A stretch of 64,000 bases of DNA from Shinella kummerowiae. Lineage in GTDB: Bacteria; Pseudomonadota; Alphaproteobacteria; Rhizobiales; Rhizobiaceae. Below the pieces are notes generated by a model. It was given only the letters and a program-made list of their open reading frames with translations. It searched no databases and was not told where the DNA came from. Made by a program: the position numbers and the translations under genes. The stretch lies in contig NZ_WUMK01000004.1 in assembly GCF_009827055.1 (NCBI RefSeq), positions 248,001-312,000 of the forward strand. The letters are read 5' to 3'. This document shows positions 6,270-13,948 of the stretch, piece after piece. Numbering within the stretch: the first letter of the stretch is position 1; the number at the start of each line of letters is the position of its first letter.

Positions 6270-6569
6270 ATGCTGGCTGACGTCTATTTCTCCGTCCCCC
6301 TTCACGTTCGTTTCCCCAACGGCGTGACGCGCTCTTTCGAGAGTCTGCACGACACCGTCGATTTTCTTGAAAATGAATGGCCCTTGCGTCACGGCGCCCG
6401 ATACAAGCGCGCGTGCGAGAAGTGCCGCGCCGCGCTCTATCGAATGGCGCCGGTTGCTGTGGCGCGTGAGGCGTTTGTCTCCGCCTGCCTTGAGGCAGGA
6501 TTACCTGTCGAAGCATTTACACCGGCTTGGCAAAAAGGACCGTCGTCACCGCCCCGCATGAGCGCCTGA
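6270..6569 (+). CDS. DUF982 domain protein (copy 2)
   Basis: A 99-residue protein with the DUF982 signature: N-terminal strand pair, ENEWP..HG near residue 36, a Cys-bearing helix (ACEKCRAALY), then AREAFVSACLEAGLPVE. The C-terminal 15 residues are a flexible tail. AAGGAG precedes the ATG. It is divergent from the 61-residue stress gene; no GGAAC element is evident on its own strand. It differs clearly from copy 1 at 1484. Confidence 0.8.
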   Translation: MLADVYFSVPLHVRFPNGVTRSFESLHDTVDFLENEWPLRHGARYKRACEKCRAALYRMAPVAVAREAFVSACLEAGLPVEAFTPAWQKGPSSPPRMSA

Positions 6570-6611
6570 GCGTAACGCCGCTCGTCGGGAGTGGGCGGGC
6601 GGCGCGCTTCG

Positions 6612-6636
6612 GGAACGAAGTTCAGCTAGGCGCGTT
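6612..6636 (+). promoter_or_regulatory. EcfG/RpoE2-type promoter for the 24-residue membrane peptide
   Basis: GGAAC at 6612-6616, a 16-base spacer, CGTT at 6633-6636; exact consensus match. The start codon at 6665 is 28 bases downstream. Confidence 0.7.
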
Positions 6637-6664
6637 CGTCTCTTGATCAAAACAGGAGAGCGTC

Positions 6665-6739
6665 ATGAACCGCATCATCTATATCGTTGGACTGGTCGTC
6701 GTCGTGCTGGTGGTATTGTCGTTCCTCGGTCTACGGTGA
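6665..6739 (+). CDS. 24-residue single-span membrane peptide
   Basis: A tiny gene: a short polar start (MNRIIY), about 17 hydrophobic residues rich in Val and Leu, and a GLR end, i.e. one transmembrane helix and little else. CAGGAGAG at a good distance before the ATG, plus an exact EcfG-type promoter, make it more than a chance frame. The DUF2934 remnant starts 5 bases after its stop, so they were probably one transcript. The function is unknown; small membrane peptides often modulate a larger membrane partner. Confidence 0.65.
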   Translation: MNRIIYIVGLVVVVLVVLSFLGLR

Positions 6740-6744
6740 GCGCG

Positions 6745-6929
6745 ATGAACGATCCACGCGAAAGGCGCATCACAGCGCTAGCTTTCGATCTGTGGCAGGC
6801 TGAAGGGTCTGTAGACGGTCGGAGCTTGGGTCACTGAAGCAGGCCGAGCGCGAGATTGAAGAGGAAGGCGCGACCGAGGAAAGCCGACTCGACGCAACTG
6901 CACTGGCAGGGGCGGTAAACTCTCACTAG
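6745..6929 (+). pseudogene. Frameshifted DUF2934 gene
   Basis: Residues 1 to 30 match the start of DUF2934 (RRITALAFDLWQAEGSVDGR, then SLGH). A TGA then interrupts the frame at 6835-6837, exactly where the family has a His-Trp pair. In the next frame the sequence continues as K-Q-A-E-R-E-I-E-E-E and runs clean to a TAG at 6929. Loss of one G from a TGG codon explains this fully. Either the gene is a recent pseudogene or the read contains an error; programmed frameshifting is less likely because no slippery run is present. DUF2934 proteins are small and uncharacterised. Confidence 0.7.
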
Positions 6930-6931
6930 CC

Positions 6932-6953
6932 GTGGCGACTCGGTGGCGACTCG
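6932..6953. repeat. Tandem 11-base repeat
   Basis: GTGGCGACTCG occurs twice back to back (6932-6942, 6943-6953). It lies between the accessory block and the tRNA-Lys 3' end, at the likely island boundary. Confidence 0.7.
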
Positions 6954-7019
6954 AAAAGTGCGTCGTCTCGTTTGAAAACAGCTAATTTACGTTTTTCTGT
7001 TGATTTTCAAAGGTTTTTA

Positions 7020-7095
7020 TGGTGAGCGCGCAGGGATTCGAACCCTGGACCTACTGATTAAAAGTCAGTTGCTCTACCGGCTGAGCTACACGCTC
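7020..7095 (-). tRNA. tRNA-Lys (anticodon TTT)
   Basis: A 76-base cloverleaf including an encoded CCA end. The acceptor stem GAGCGTG pairs with CGCGCTC, the anticodon loop is CTTTTAA, and the T-arm contains GGTTCGAATCC. Its 3' end faces the accessory block, the usual orientation for island integration at tRNA genes. Confidence 0.97.
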
Positions 7096-7320
7096 CCAGG
7101 CGGTGCGAACATGCCCCGCGGAAGTGCGCGGAACATAGGCAGGTGGATTTGCCGGGTCAACCCGGAAAATGCGATGAAAAACAGCTTTTGCTGCATTTTG
7201 CCGCGTTCTCCAAAAGGTGATTGGCAGGAGAGGGCTTCGGCCGATACTAGGAAGCGCAAATGAAGGAGCGGGCGGAGCGTTTTGGCCCGAACCGCTTTTT
7301 CCGCCGTCGCGGAGTTGCCA

Positions 7321-8070
7321 GTGTCGATTGCCGATATTTCTCTTCTAAGCGCGCTGCTTGCCGGAGCGCTTTCGTTTCTGTCCCCCTGCGTGCTGCCGCT
7401 TGTGCCGCCCTATCTCTGTTATATGGCCGGCATCTCCGTGGATCAGTTCCGCGGCAACGAGGCCGTCGCGGTTCGGCGGGATACGCGCGGGGCGGTGCTG
7501 CTGGCGGCATTCTTCTTTACCCTGGGCTTTGCCACGGTTTTCGTGGCGCTGGGCGCCGGGGCGTCGACGATCGGCATGGTGCTGCGCCGGCATCTCGACA
7601 TTCTCGCGCAGATCGGTGGCGTGATCATCATCCTGATGGGCCTGCATTTTCTCGGGTTGCTGCGCATCGGGCTTTTTGCCCGCGAGGCGCGGTTCCAGGG
7701 CGGCGGCAAGCCGGCGACGGCATCGGGCGCCTATGTCATGGGGCTTGCCTTCGCCTTTGGCTGGACGCCCTGCATCGGCCCCGTCCTCGGAACGATCCTC
7801 GGCGTTGCGGCGGCGCGCGAAACGGTGAGCGACGGGGCGATCCTCCTTGCCGTCTATTCGCTCGGCCTTGCGGTGCCGTTCTGGATCGCGGCGGGTTTTT
7901 CCGGCGCCTTCATGCGCTTCCTCCTGCGTTTCCGCCGGCATCTCGGCACGGTGGAGAAGCTCATGGGCGTGTTGCTTATCCTGACGGGCCTTGCCTTCAT
8001 CTTCGGCTATATCAGCACGGTCGCCATCTGGTTCCAGCAAACGTTTCCCATTCTCTCGCAAATCGGTTAG
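7321..8070 (+). CDS. ccdA: CcdA-type cytochrome c biogenesis/thiol-transfer membrane protein
   Basis: A 249-residue, six-helix inner-membrane protein of the DsbD transmembrane-domain family. The first helix has SPCVLPLVPPY and the fourth WTPCIGPVLG, the two Cys-Pro motifs that carry electrons across the membrane from thioredoxin to periplasmic thiols (apocytochrome c maturation). I place the start at GTG 7321, preceded by GGAG at 6-base spacing; a TTG at 7282 would add 13 non-conserved residues. Single gene, ending before a 17-base-pair hairpin. Confidence 0.9.
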   Translation: MSIADISLLSALLAGALSFLSPCVLPLVPPYLCYMAGISVDQFRGNEAVAVRRDTRGAVLLAAFFFTLGFATVFVALGAGASTIGMVLRRHLDILAQIGGVIIILMGLHFLGLLRIGLFAREARFQGGGKPATASGAYVMGLAFAFGWTPCIGPVLGTILGVAAARETVSDGAILLAVYSLGLAVPFWIAAGFSGAFMRFLLRFRRHLGTVEKLMGVLLILTGLAFIFGYISTVAIWFQQTFPILSQIG

Positions 8071-8129
8071 AGCATTTCCAGCCGGAACCGCATCGCTTCG
8101 GCGTCGGATAATGCGGCCAAAACAAATAT

Positions 8130-8173
8130 CTAGAGCCTATCCGATGCACCGCGGTTCATCGGATAGGCTCTAG
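8130..8173. repeat. 17-base-pair perfect hairpin, palindromic intergenic element
   Basis: CTAGAGCCTATCCGATG (8130-8146) is perfectly complementary to 8157-8173 across a 10-base loop. Just upstream (from about 8070) is an AGAGCATTTCCAG-like segment that I recognise as a common intergenic motif in Rhizobiaceae. It sits between ccdA and the AEC gene and could end the ccdA transcript, though no T-run follows. Confidence 0.7.
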
Positions 8174-8215
8174 TCGGGGAGATCATCCTCGGCAAGCGGG
8201 AGGGCGCCTCGGCCC

Positions 8216-9178
8216 ATGGGGGACATTGTCGGACTCGTTCTGCCGTTCTTCGGCATGATCCTGCTGGGCTATGTCGTCGCCCGAATCACCAGGCAGCCGG
8301 TCGAAGCGCTTGGTTGGCTCAATACCTTCATCATCTACATCGCGCTGCCGGCGCTGTTCTTCAAGCTGGTCGCGAAGACACCGATCGAGCAGCTGACGCG
8401 CGTCGATTTCATCCTCGCCAATATCAGCGCGACCTATCTCGTTTTTGCTCTGATCTTTGCTGTCGGGCTTTGGCTGCGCCGCGCGACGATCGGCGAAGCG
8501 ACGATCCAGGGGCTCGCCGCGGCCTATGGCAATATCGGCTATATGGGGCCGGGGCTGGCACTGCTTGCCTTCGGCGAGCCGGCCGCCGTGCCTGTGGCAC
8601 TGGTGTTCTGCTTCGAGAACATGCTGCATTTCATGGTCGCACCGGCGTTGATGGCGGTTGCCGGCGGCGAGAAGCAGCCGGCGATCCCGATCGCCGGCGG
8701 GGTGCTGCGCAAGATCGTCACGCACCCGTTCATCATCGCGACCGCAGCCGGGTTCGTCGCGGCCTTTGCCGGTTACGAGCCACCGGCGCCGCTGCAACGG
8801 CTGATCGACTATCTCGCGCAGGCAGCGGCACCCTGCGCACTCTTTGCCATGGGCGTCACGCTGGCGCTGCGGCCGCTGAAGCGCGTGCCGGTGGAAATCG
8901 GCTATATCGTGCCGGCGAAATTGCTGCTGCTGCCGGTGACGATGTATCTGGTGCTCGGTTTTGCCGGCAATTTCGATCCGGTCTGGGTTTTCACGGCCGT
9001 GCTCCTGGCAGCCCTGCCGACGGCGACGAATGTCTTTGTCATCGGCCAACAATATGGCGTGTGGCAGGAGCGGGCGTCGGCGACCATCCTCATCACCACC
9101 GTGCTGTCGGTCGCTACGGTGACGATCCTGCTCTATCTCATCAAATCAGGCCTGCTTGCGGGCGACCCGTTCCCGTAG
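8216..9178 (+). CDS. AEC-family (auxin efflux carrier-like) transporter
   Basis: A 320-residue membrane protein with about ten helices in two five-helix halves, a central hydrophilic loop, and the NTFIIYIALPALFF and YGNIGYMGPGLAL segments typical of the AEC family (PF03547). Relatives export organic acids, amino acids or auxin-like molecules; the substrate cannot be deduced. Its 3' end overlaps the convergent UbiH-type gene by 33 bases. GGGAGGG lies about 9 bases before the ATG. Confidence 0.85.
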   Translation: MGDIVGLVLPFFGMILLGYVVARITRQPVEALGWLNTFIIYIALPALFFKLVAKTPIEQLTRVDFILANISATYLVFALIFAVGLWLRRATIGEATIQGLAAAYGNIGYMGPGLALLAFGEPAAVPVALVFCFENMLHFMVAPALMAVAGGEKQPAIPIAGGVLRKIVTHPFIIATAAGFVAAFAGYEPPAPLQRLIDYLAQAAAPCALFAMGVTLALRPLKRVPVEIGYIVPAKLLLLPVTMYLVLGFAGNFDPVWVFTAVLLAALPTATNVFVIGQQYGVWQERASATILITTVLSVATVTILLYLIKSGLLAGDPFP

Positions 9179-10354
9179 GCTTTCGCGGAAAGCCTTCAGC
9201 GAGCCGAGCGGTTCGATGCCCTCGCGCATGACGATGCTGCGCAACGGCCCCAGCGCGGAGAGCAGGTGCAGGCCGGCCGAGCGCAGGAACTGCACCGGCA
9301 GGAAATCGGACAGCAGCGACCGGTTCAGCAGGTCGACGCTGACCGTGCGCGAGCGGATGTCGGCCTGGCGCTTGCGATCGAAGCGCTCGCCGATACCACT
9401 ATAGTTTGCCGGCTCATCAATTCGGATGAGGTCTCGCAGCGCCATGATGTCGCGCAGGCTGAGATTGAGCCCCTGGGCGCCGATCGGCGGGAAAGCGTGC
9501 GCAGCCTCGCCGACCAGCACGAAACGGCCCTTGCCGAAATGATTGGCGGTCATGCCGGAAAGCGGAAAGCTCTGCGCGCTGCCGTCCACGGTCACCCTGC
9601 CGAGCATGGATTGCATACGCTCCTCGACGGCGCGGCCGAGATCGGCGGCGGAGAGTTCACGCATGCGGCTTGCTTCCTTCGGCGGCAGAACCCAGACGAG
9701 GCTGGAGCGATTGCCGGGCAGGGGAACCTGCGTGAAAGGGCCGCTCTCCGTGTGGAACTCCGTCGAGACATTGCCGTGCGGGCGCTCATGCGCAAAATTC
9801 AGCACGACGGCGGATTGCGGATAGGACCAGTTGCGCACGCTGATTCCGGCGCCGTCGCGGATGCGCGATTTCCGGCCGTCAGCGCCGACCACGAGGGCGG
9901 CGGTGACGCGTTCACCGCTGTCGAGCGCCAGCTCGACGCCGGTTTCGAAGCTGGTGGCGGCGGTGACGCCATCCTCCAGGCGCACGATGTTGCTGTCGGC
10001 GGCGAGGCGCGCGTCGAGAATGTCGAGGAACGGCGCGTTCGGGATGTTGTAGCCAAAGGCGGGGAGGTCGACCTCGCTGGCGCGGAAGGCGACCGGCGGG
10101 GCGCGCAGGAGGCGCGACGTACCGTCGAGGATCTGCATGGTTTCGAGTGCTGCGGCATGGCGCGCGATGTCATCCCAGAGACCGAGCGTCTTCAGGAAGG
10201 CGATGGACTGGTCCATCAGCGCGGTGGTGCGGCTGTCCGTGGCGCGGGCGGACGGGGCGATCAGCGCGATGCTGCGGCCCGAATCGGAAAGCGCCAGAGC
10301 CGCCAGGCTGCCGGCCAGGCCGGCGCCGACAATCGCGATATCGAACTGTCTCAT
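9146..10354 (-). CDS. UbiH/UbiF-family FAD-dependent monooxygenase
   Basis: A 402-residue flavoprotein. The N-terminal FAD motif is VGAGLAGSLAAL (residues about 8 to 19), the DG motif VVGADGRKS lies near residue 155, and the GD-type motif LVGEAAHAFPPIGAQGLNL near 280. This layout matches the aromatic-ring hydroxylases of ubiquinone synthesis. Which ring position it hydroxylates is uncertain. The start at 10354 (MRQFDIAIVGAG) is preceded by GGAG; longer frames add a non-conserved leader. The gene stands alone, with a 250-base gap to pcs. Confidence 0.85.
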   Translation of the reverse strand: MRQFDIAIVGAGLAGSLAALALSDSGRSIALIAPSARATDSRTTALMDQSIAFLKTLGLWDDIARHAAALETMQILDGTSRLLRAPPVAFRASEVDLPAFGYNIPNAPFLDILDARLAADSNIVRLEDGVTAATSFETGVELALDSGERVTAALVVGADGRKSRIRDGAGISVRNWSYPQSAVVLNFAHERPHGNVSTEFHTESGPFTQVPLPGNRSSLVWVLPPKEASRMRELSAADLGRAVEERMQSMLGRVTVDGSAQSFPLSGMTANHFGKGRFVLVGEAAHAFPPIGAQGLNLSLRDIMALRDLIRIDEPANYSGIGERFDRKRQADIRSRTVSVDLLNRSLLSDFLPVQFLRSAGLHLLSALGPLRSIVMREGIEPLGSLKAFRESLRERVARKQA

Positions 10355-10604
10355 GACCGATCTCCGAAATATCAAAGTGTTACCCACAGATTTGCGGTGC
10401 TTCTACTTCGGCAAAGGTAGGCCGGCAAAGAGGCAATTTCCATGGGGTGAATCGGCGCAGGCACGGAAAGTCGCCCGCAAAGCACCGGATTTCCACTGGC
10501 GATGACGGGCAATCAATGCATATTACCGGCAGTAACCGCGCAAGAGGGCCTGCCCGGCGAATTGCGGCCGGAGAAAAGCCCCAAGGGATGGACTGCGAAC
10601 GGCA

Positions 10605-11327
10605 ATGAAGTTTTTCAACTACAAGCGCGTGCCCTACGCGGAAATCCGTGCCTTTTCCGTCCATATCCTGACGGCATCCGGTTCGTTCCTCGCCTTTCTG
10701 GGTGTCGTCGCAGCCGCCGAGCATCGTTTCGTCGACATGTTCTGGTGGCTTGGCCTGGCGCTGCTCGTCGATGGTATCGACGGGCCGATCGCGCGCAAGG
10801 TGCGTGTCAAGGAAGTGCTGCCGAACTGGTCCGGCGATACGCTGGACAATGTCATCGACTACGTGACCTATGTTCTTCTGCCGGCCTTTGCGCTCTACCA
10901 GAGCGGCATGATCGGCGAGCCCTGGTCCTTCGTGGCGGCGGGCGCCATCGTGGTGTCGAGCGCGATCTACTATGCCGACATGGGCATGAAGACGGACGAA
11001 TATTTCTTCTCCGGCTTCCCGGTCGTCTGGAACATGGTGGTGTTCACGCTCTTCGTCATCCAGGCGAGCGAACTGACGGCGTCGATCATCGTCTTCGTTT
11101 CCGTCTTCCTCACCTTCATGCCGATCAACTTCCTGCACCCGGTGCGGGTCCAGCGGCTGCGACCTCTCAATCTCGCCGTCTTCTTCCTGTGGTCGCTGCT
11201 CAGCGGCTATGCGCTGCTCCTGCATTTCGATACGCCGGCCTGGGTCGTCTGGGGTGTCGTGGGCACGGGTCTTTACCTCTATGTCATCGGCGCCGTGCTG
11301 CAGGCGATTCCGAGCCTCGGCCGGTAA
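10605..11327 (+). CDS. pcs: Phosphatidylcholine synthase
   Basis: A 240-residue multi-span membrane enzyme. It carries the CDP-alcohol phosphotransferase motif in the Pcs form: DGPIAR at 59 to 64, then G77, D81 and D85 (SGDTLDNVIDY). It condenses CDP-diacylglycerol with choline to give phosphatidylcholine, a bacterial pathway typical of Rhizobiaceae and related host-associated alphaproteobacteria. About eight hydrophobic segments are visible. The quinone reductase gene follows 21 bases after its stop and may be co-transcribed. Confidence 0.95.
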   Translation: MKFFNYKRVPYAEIRAFSVHILTASGSFLAFLGVVAAAEHRFVDMFWWLGLALLVDGIDGPIARKVRVKEVLPNWSGDTLDNVIDYVTYVLLPAFALYQSGMIGEPWSFVAAGAIVVSSAIYYADMGMKTDEYFFSGFPVVWNMVVFTLFVIQASELTASIIVFVSVFLTFMPINFLHPVRVQRLRPLNLAVFFLWSLLSGYALLLHFDTPAWVVWGVVGTGLYLYVIGAVLQAIPSLGR

Positions 11328-11348
11328 CAGAACAATCGGGAGATGAGC

Positions 11349-12320
11349 ATGACCAAGGCGATCGTTGTCCGCAGTCTCGGCGGCCCTGACGTGCTGAAAC
11401 TCGAGGACGTCGCGCTCGACGCTCCAGGTCCGGGCGAAGTGCAGATCAAGCAGGCCGCAATCGGGCTCAATTTCATCGACGTCTATTTCCGCACCGGCCT
11501 CTACAAGGCGGAACCGCCGTTCATTCCCGGCAAGGAGGGGGCGGGCACCATCACCGCTTTGGGCGAGGGTGTCACGGATTTCGCCGTTGGCGACCGCGTG
11601 GCCTATGCCTCGGCGGATGGCGCCTATGCGGCCGAGCGAAACGTCGCGACACGACATCTGGTGAAGGTGCCGGACGGCATTTCGCTCGAGACGGCGGCGG
11701 CGATGATGCTGAAGGGCATGACGGCGCAATACCTGCTGCTCCAGACCTACCAGGTGAAGCCCGGCACGGTGATCCTGTTCCATGCCGCCGCCGGCGGCGT
11801 CGGCCTCATCGCCGGGCAATGGGCCAAGGCGCTCGGCGCAACGGTCATCGGCACGGCCGGTTTGCAGGCGAAGATCGATCTGGCGCTGGCGCATGGTTAT
11901 GACCACGTCATCGACTACGGCAAGGACGATTTCGTGGCCCGGGTGCGGGACTTGACCGGCGGGGCGGGCGTCGACGTCGTCTACGATTCCGTCGGCAAGG
12001 ATACGTTCCCGCACTCGCTGGACTGCCTGAAGCCGCGCGGCCTGTTCGTCAGCTTCGGCAACTCCTCGGGCCCGGTCGATGCGTTCAACATGGGGCTGCT
12101 GTCGCAGAAGGGCTCGCTCTACGCGACCCGGCCGACGCTCTTTGCCTATATCGCCACGCGCGCCGCGCTCGATGCATGTGCAAACTCGCTCTTTGATATT
12201 GTGCAAAGCAACAAAGTGCGTATCAATATTAATCAGACTTATCCGTTGGCCGAAGCCGGCCGAGCACACACGGATCTGGAAGCAAGAAAAACGAGTGGAA
12301 CGACATTGCTCATTCCCTGA
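11349..12320 (+). CDS. qor: NADPH:quinone reductase (zinc-free MDR family)
   Basis: A 323-residue medium-chain dehydrogenase/reductase. It has an N-terminal GroES-like domain (GLNFIDVYFRTGLY) and a Rossmann half with HAAAGGVGLIAGQWAK as the NADPH motif. The structural zinc cysteines are absent, as expected for Qor. It reduces quinones one electron at a time. Two ATGs are possible: the first (11343) abuts GGGAG, while the second (11349) has the proper 6-base spacing and is preferred. The GC content dips near the C-terminus (12170-12310), a local oddity without a broken frame. Confidence 0.9.
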   Translation: MTKAIVVRSLGGPDVLKLEDVALDAPGPGEVQIKQAAIGLNFIDVYFRTGLYKAEPPFIPGKEGAGTITALGEGVTDFAVGDRVAYASADGAYAAERNVATRHLVKVPDGISLETAAAMMLKGMTAQYLLLQTYQVKPGTVILFHAAAGGVGLIAGQWAKALGATVIGTAGLQAKIDLALAHGYDHVIDYGKDDFVARVRDLTGGAGVDVVYDSVGKDTFPHSLDCLKPRGLFVSFGNSSGPVDAFNMGLLSQKGSLYATRPTLFAYIATRAALDACANSLFDIVQSNKVRININQTYPLAEAGRAHTDLEARKTSGTTLLIP

Positions 12321-12349
12321 CACGACCCGAATGGGCGGCAAGGGCTGAG

Positions 12350-13948
12350 ATGGCAGGAAAGAGGGGCAGAGTGTCAGCCGTTGGAGCGTCCGAGGGCAGG
12401 GGCAGTGCATTGCTGGCTGTCCGCAGCCTGACAAAACTATTCGGATCGTTTGCCGCGTGTAACGGCATCGACCTTGAGATTCAGCCCGGAGAAATCCACG
12501 CCCTGCTGGGCGAGAACGGTGCGGGCAAATCCACTCTCGTCAAAATGCTTTTTGGCGTCCTGGCGCCGACCAGCGGCGATATCCTGTGGAAGGGCGAAGC
12601 TGTCCGCATTCCGAGCCCCGGCGCCGCGCGCCGCCTTGGCATCGGCATGGTTTTCCAGCATTTTTCACTGTTCGAAGCGCTGACGGTGGCGGAAAACATC
12701 GCCCTGTCGCTCAGCCCCGGCATTTCGCTGTCCAAGGTGGCGGAAGAAGCGTCGCGCCTGTCGCATCTCTATGGCCTGCCACTCGATCCGAAGGCGCATG
12801 TCGCGGATCTTTCGGTCGGCGAGCGCCAGCGCATCGAAATCGTCCGCGCGCTGCTGCAGAACCCGGAACTCATCATTCTCGACGAACCCACCTCGGTGCT
12901 GACGCCGCAGGAGGCCGACCGGCTGTTCGAAACCCTCGCCAAGCTGAAGGCCGAGGGGCGCTCCGTGCTCTATATCAGCCACCGGCTGGAAGAGGTACAG
13001 CGCATCTGCGACCGCGCGACGGTGCTGCGCCACGGCAAGGTGACGGGCGCCTGCGATCCGCGGCAGGAAACGCCGGCCTCGCTGGCCCGCATGATGGTCG
13101 GCAGCGACGTCGCCTCGGTCACGGCGGCCGGCACCAACACCAAGGGCGAGGTCCTGCTCGAAGCCCGGCATCTCAGCGTTCCGGCGCGCACGCCCTTTGC
13201 CGTTACGCTGAAGAATGTCTGTCTCAAGGTGCGGGGCGGCGAGGTTCTGGCCATCGCCGGCGTCGCCGGCAACGGCCAAGGCGAGCTTTTCGATACGCTC
13301 TCCGGCGAGTATCCAGCGTCGGATGCGTCGGCCGTCTTCATTCGCGGCAAGGCCGCCGGCAATCTCGGCATCACAGCGCGGCGCCTGATGGGCGCGGGCT
13401 TTGTCCCGGAAGAGCGCCATGGCCATGCGGCCGTTCCGGCGCTGCCGCTCTCCGACAACCTCGTTCTGGCGCGCAGCCAGTCAGACCGGAAAACCTTTCT
13501 GGCCGGTGGCCTGCTCGGCATCATCCGCCAGGCCGTCGTGCGCATCGCCTCGAAGCGCATTTCCGAAACGATGGACGTGCGCAAGAGCGGCGAGAACCCG
13601 GCCGCCGGTTCGCTGTCGGGCGGCAACCTGCAAAAATACATCGTCGGGCGCGAGCTGGACCGCCAACCGGCGGTGCTGATCGTCAACCAGCCGACTTGGG
13701 GCGTGGATGCCGGCGCTGCAAGCCGTATCCGGCAGGCGCTGGTGGATCTCGCGAAATCCGGGTCGGCGGTGCTGGTCATCAGCCAGGACCTCGACGAAAT
13801 CTTCGAAGTCGCGACCGAAATCGCCGTCGTCAACGAGGGGCGACTGTCCGATGCTTACCCGGCTCACGAACTGACGCGCGAAAAGATCGGCCTTCTCATG
13901 GGCGGCATGTACGGCAAGACAGACGGCGAGGTGGCCCATGCGCATTGA
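12350..13948 (+). CDS. BMP-type ABC importer, dual ATP-binding subunit
   Basis: A protein of about 530 residues with two ABC domains. Domain 1 (about 22 to 250) has Walker A GENGAGKST, signature LSVGERQR and Walker B LIILDEPTSVL. Domain 2 (about 280 to 520) has a degenerate P-loop (AGVAGNGQGE), signature LSGGNLQKY and a Walker B reading LIVNQPTWGVD, as is usual for the RbsA/YufO class where only one site hydrolyses. A GTG at 12371 with GAGGGG upstream is an alternative start. The next gene overlaps by 11 bases. It powers the importer encoded by the next three genes. Confidence 0.9.
   Translation: MAGKRGRVSAVGASEGRGSALLAVRSLTKLFGSFAACNGIDLEIQPGEIHALLGENGAGKSTLVKMLFGVLAPTSGDILWKGEAVRIPSPGAARRLGIGMVFQHFSLFEALTVAENIALSLSPGISLSKVAEEASRLSHLYGLPLDPKAHVADLSVGERQRIEIVRALLQNPELIILDEPTSVLTPQEADRLFETLAKLKAEGRSVLYISHRLEEVQRICDRATVLRHGKVTGACDPRQETPASLARMMVGSDVASVTAAGTNTKGEVLLEARHLSVPARTPFAVTLKNVCLKVRGGEVLAIAGVAGNGQGELFDTLSGEYPASDASAVFIRGKAAGNLGITARRLMGAGFVPEERHGHAAVPALPLSDNLVLARSQSDRKTFLAGGLLGIIRQAVVRIASKRISETMDVRKSGENPAAGSLSGGNLQKYIVGRELDRQPAVLIVNQPTWGVDAGAASRIRQALVDLAKSGSAVLVISQDLDEIFEVATEIAVVNEGRLSDAYPAHELTREKIGLLMGGMYGKTDGEVAHAH

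Noticed and set aside
10380-12434. Very long minus-strand frame opposite pcs and the quinone reductase
   Set aside because: It is antisense to two well-supported genes. Its composition (His/Arg/Asp-rich) is the usual third-position GC shadow.
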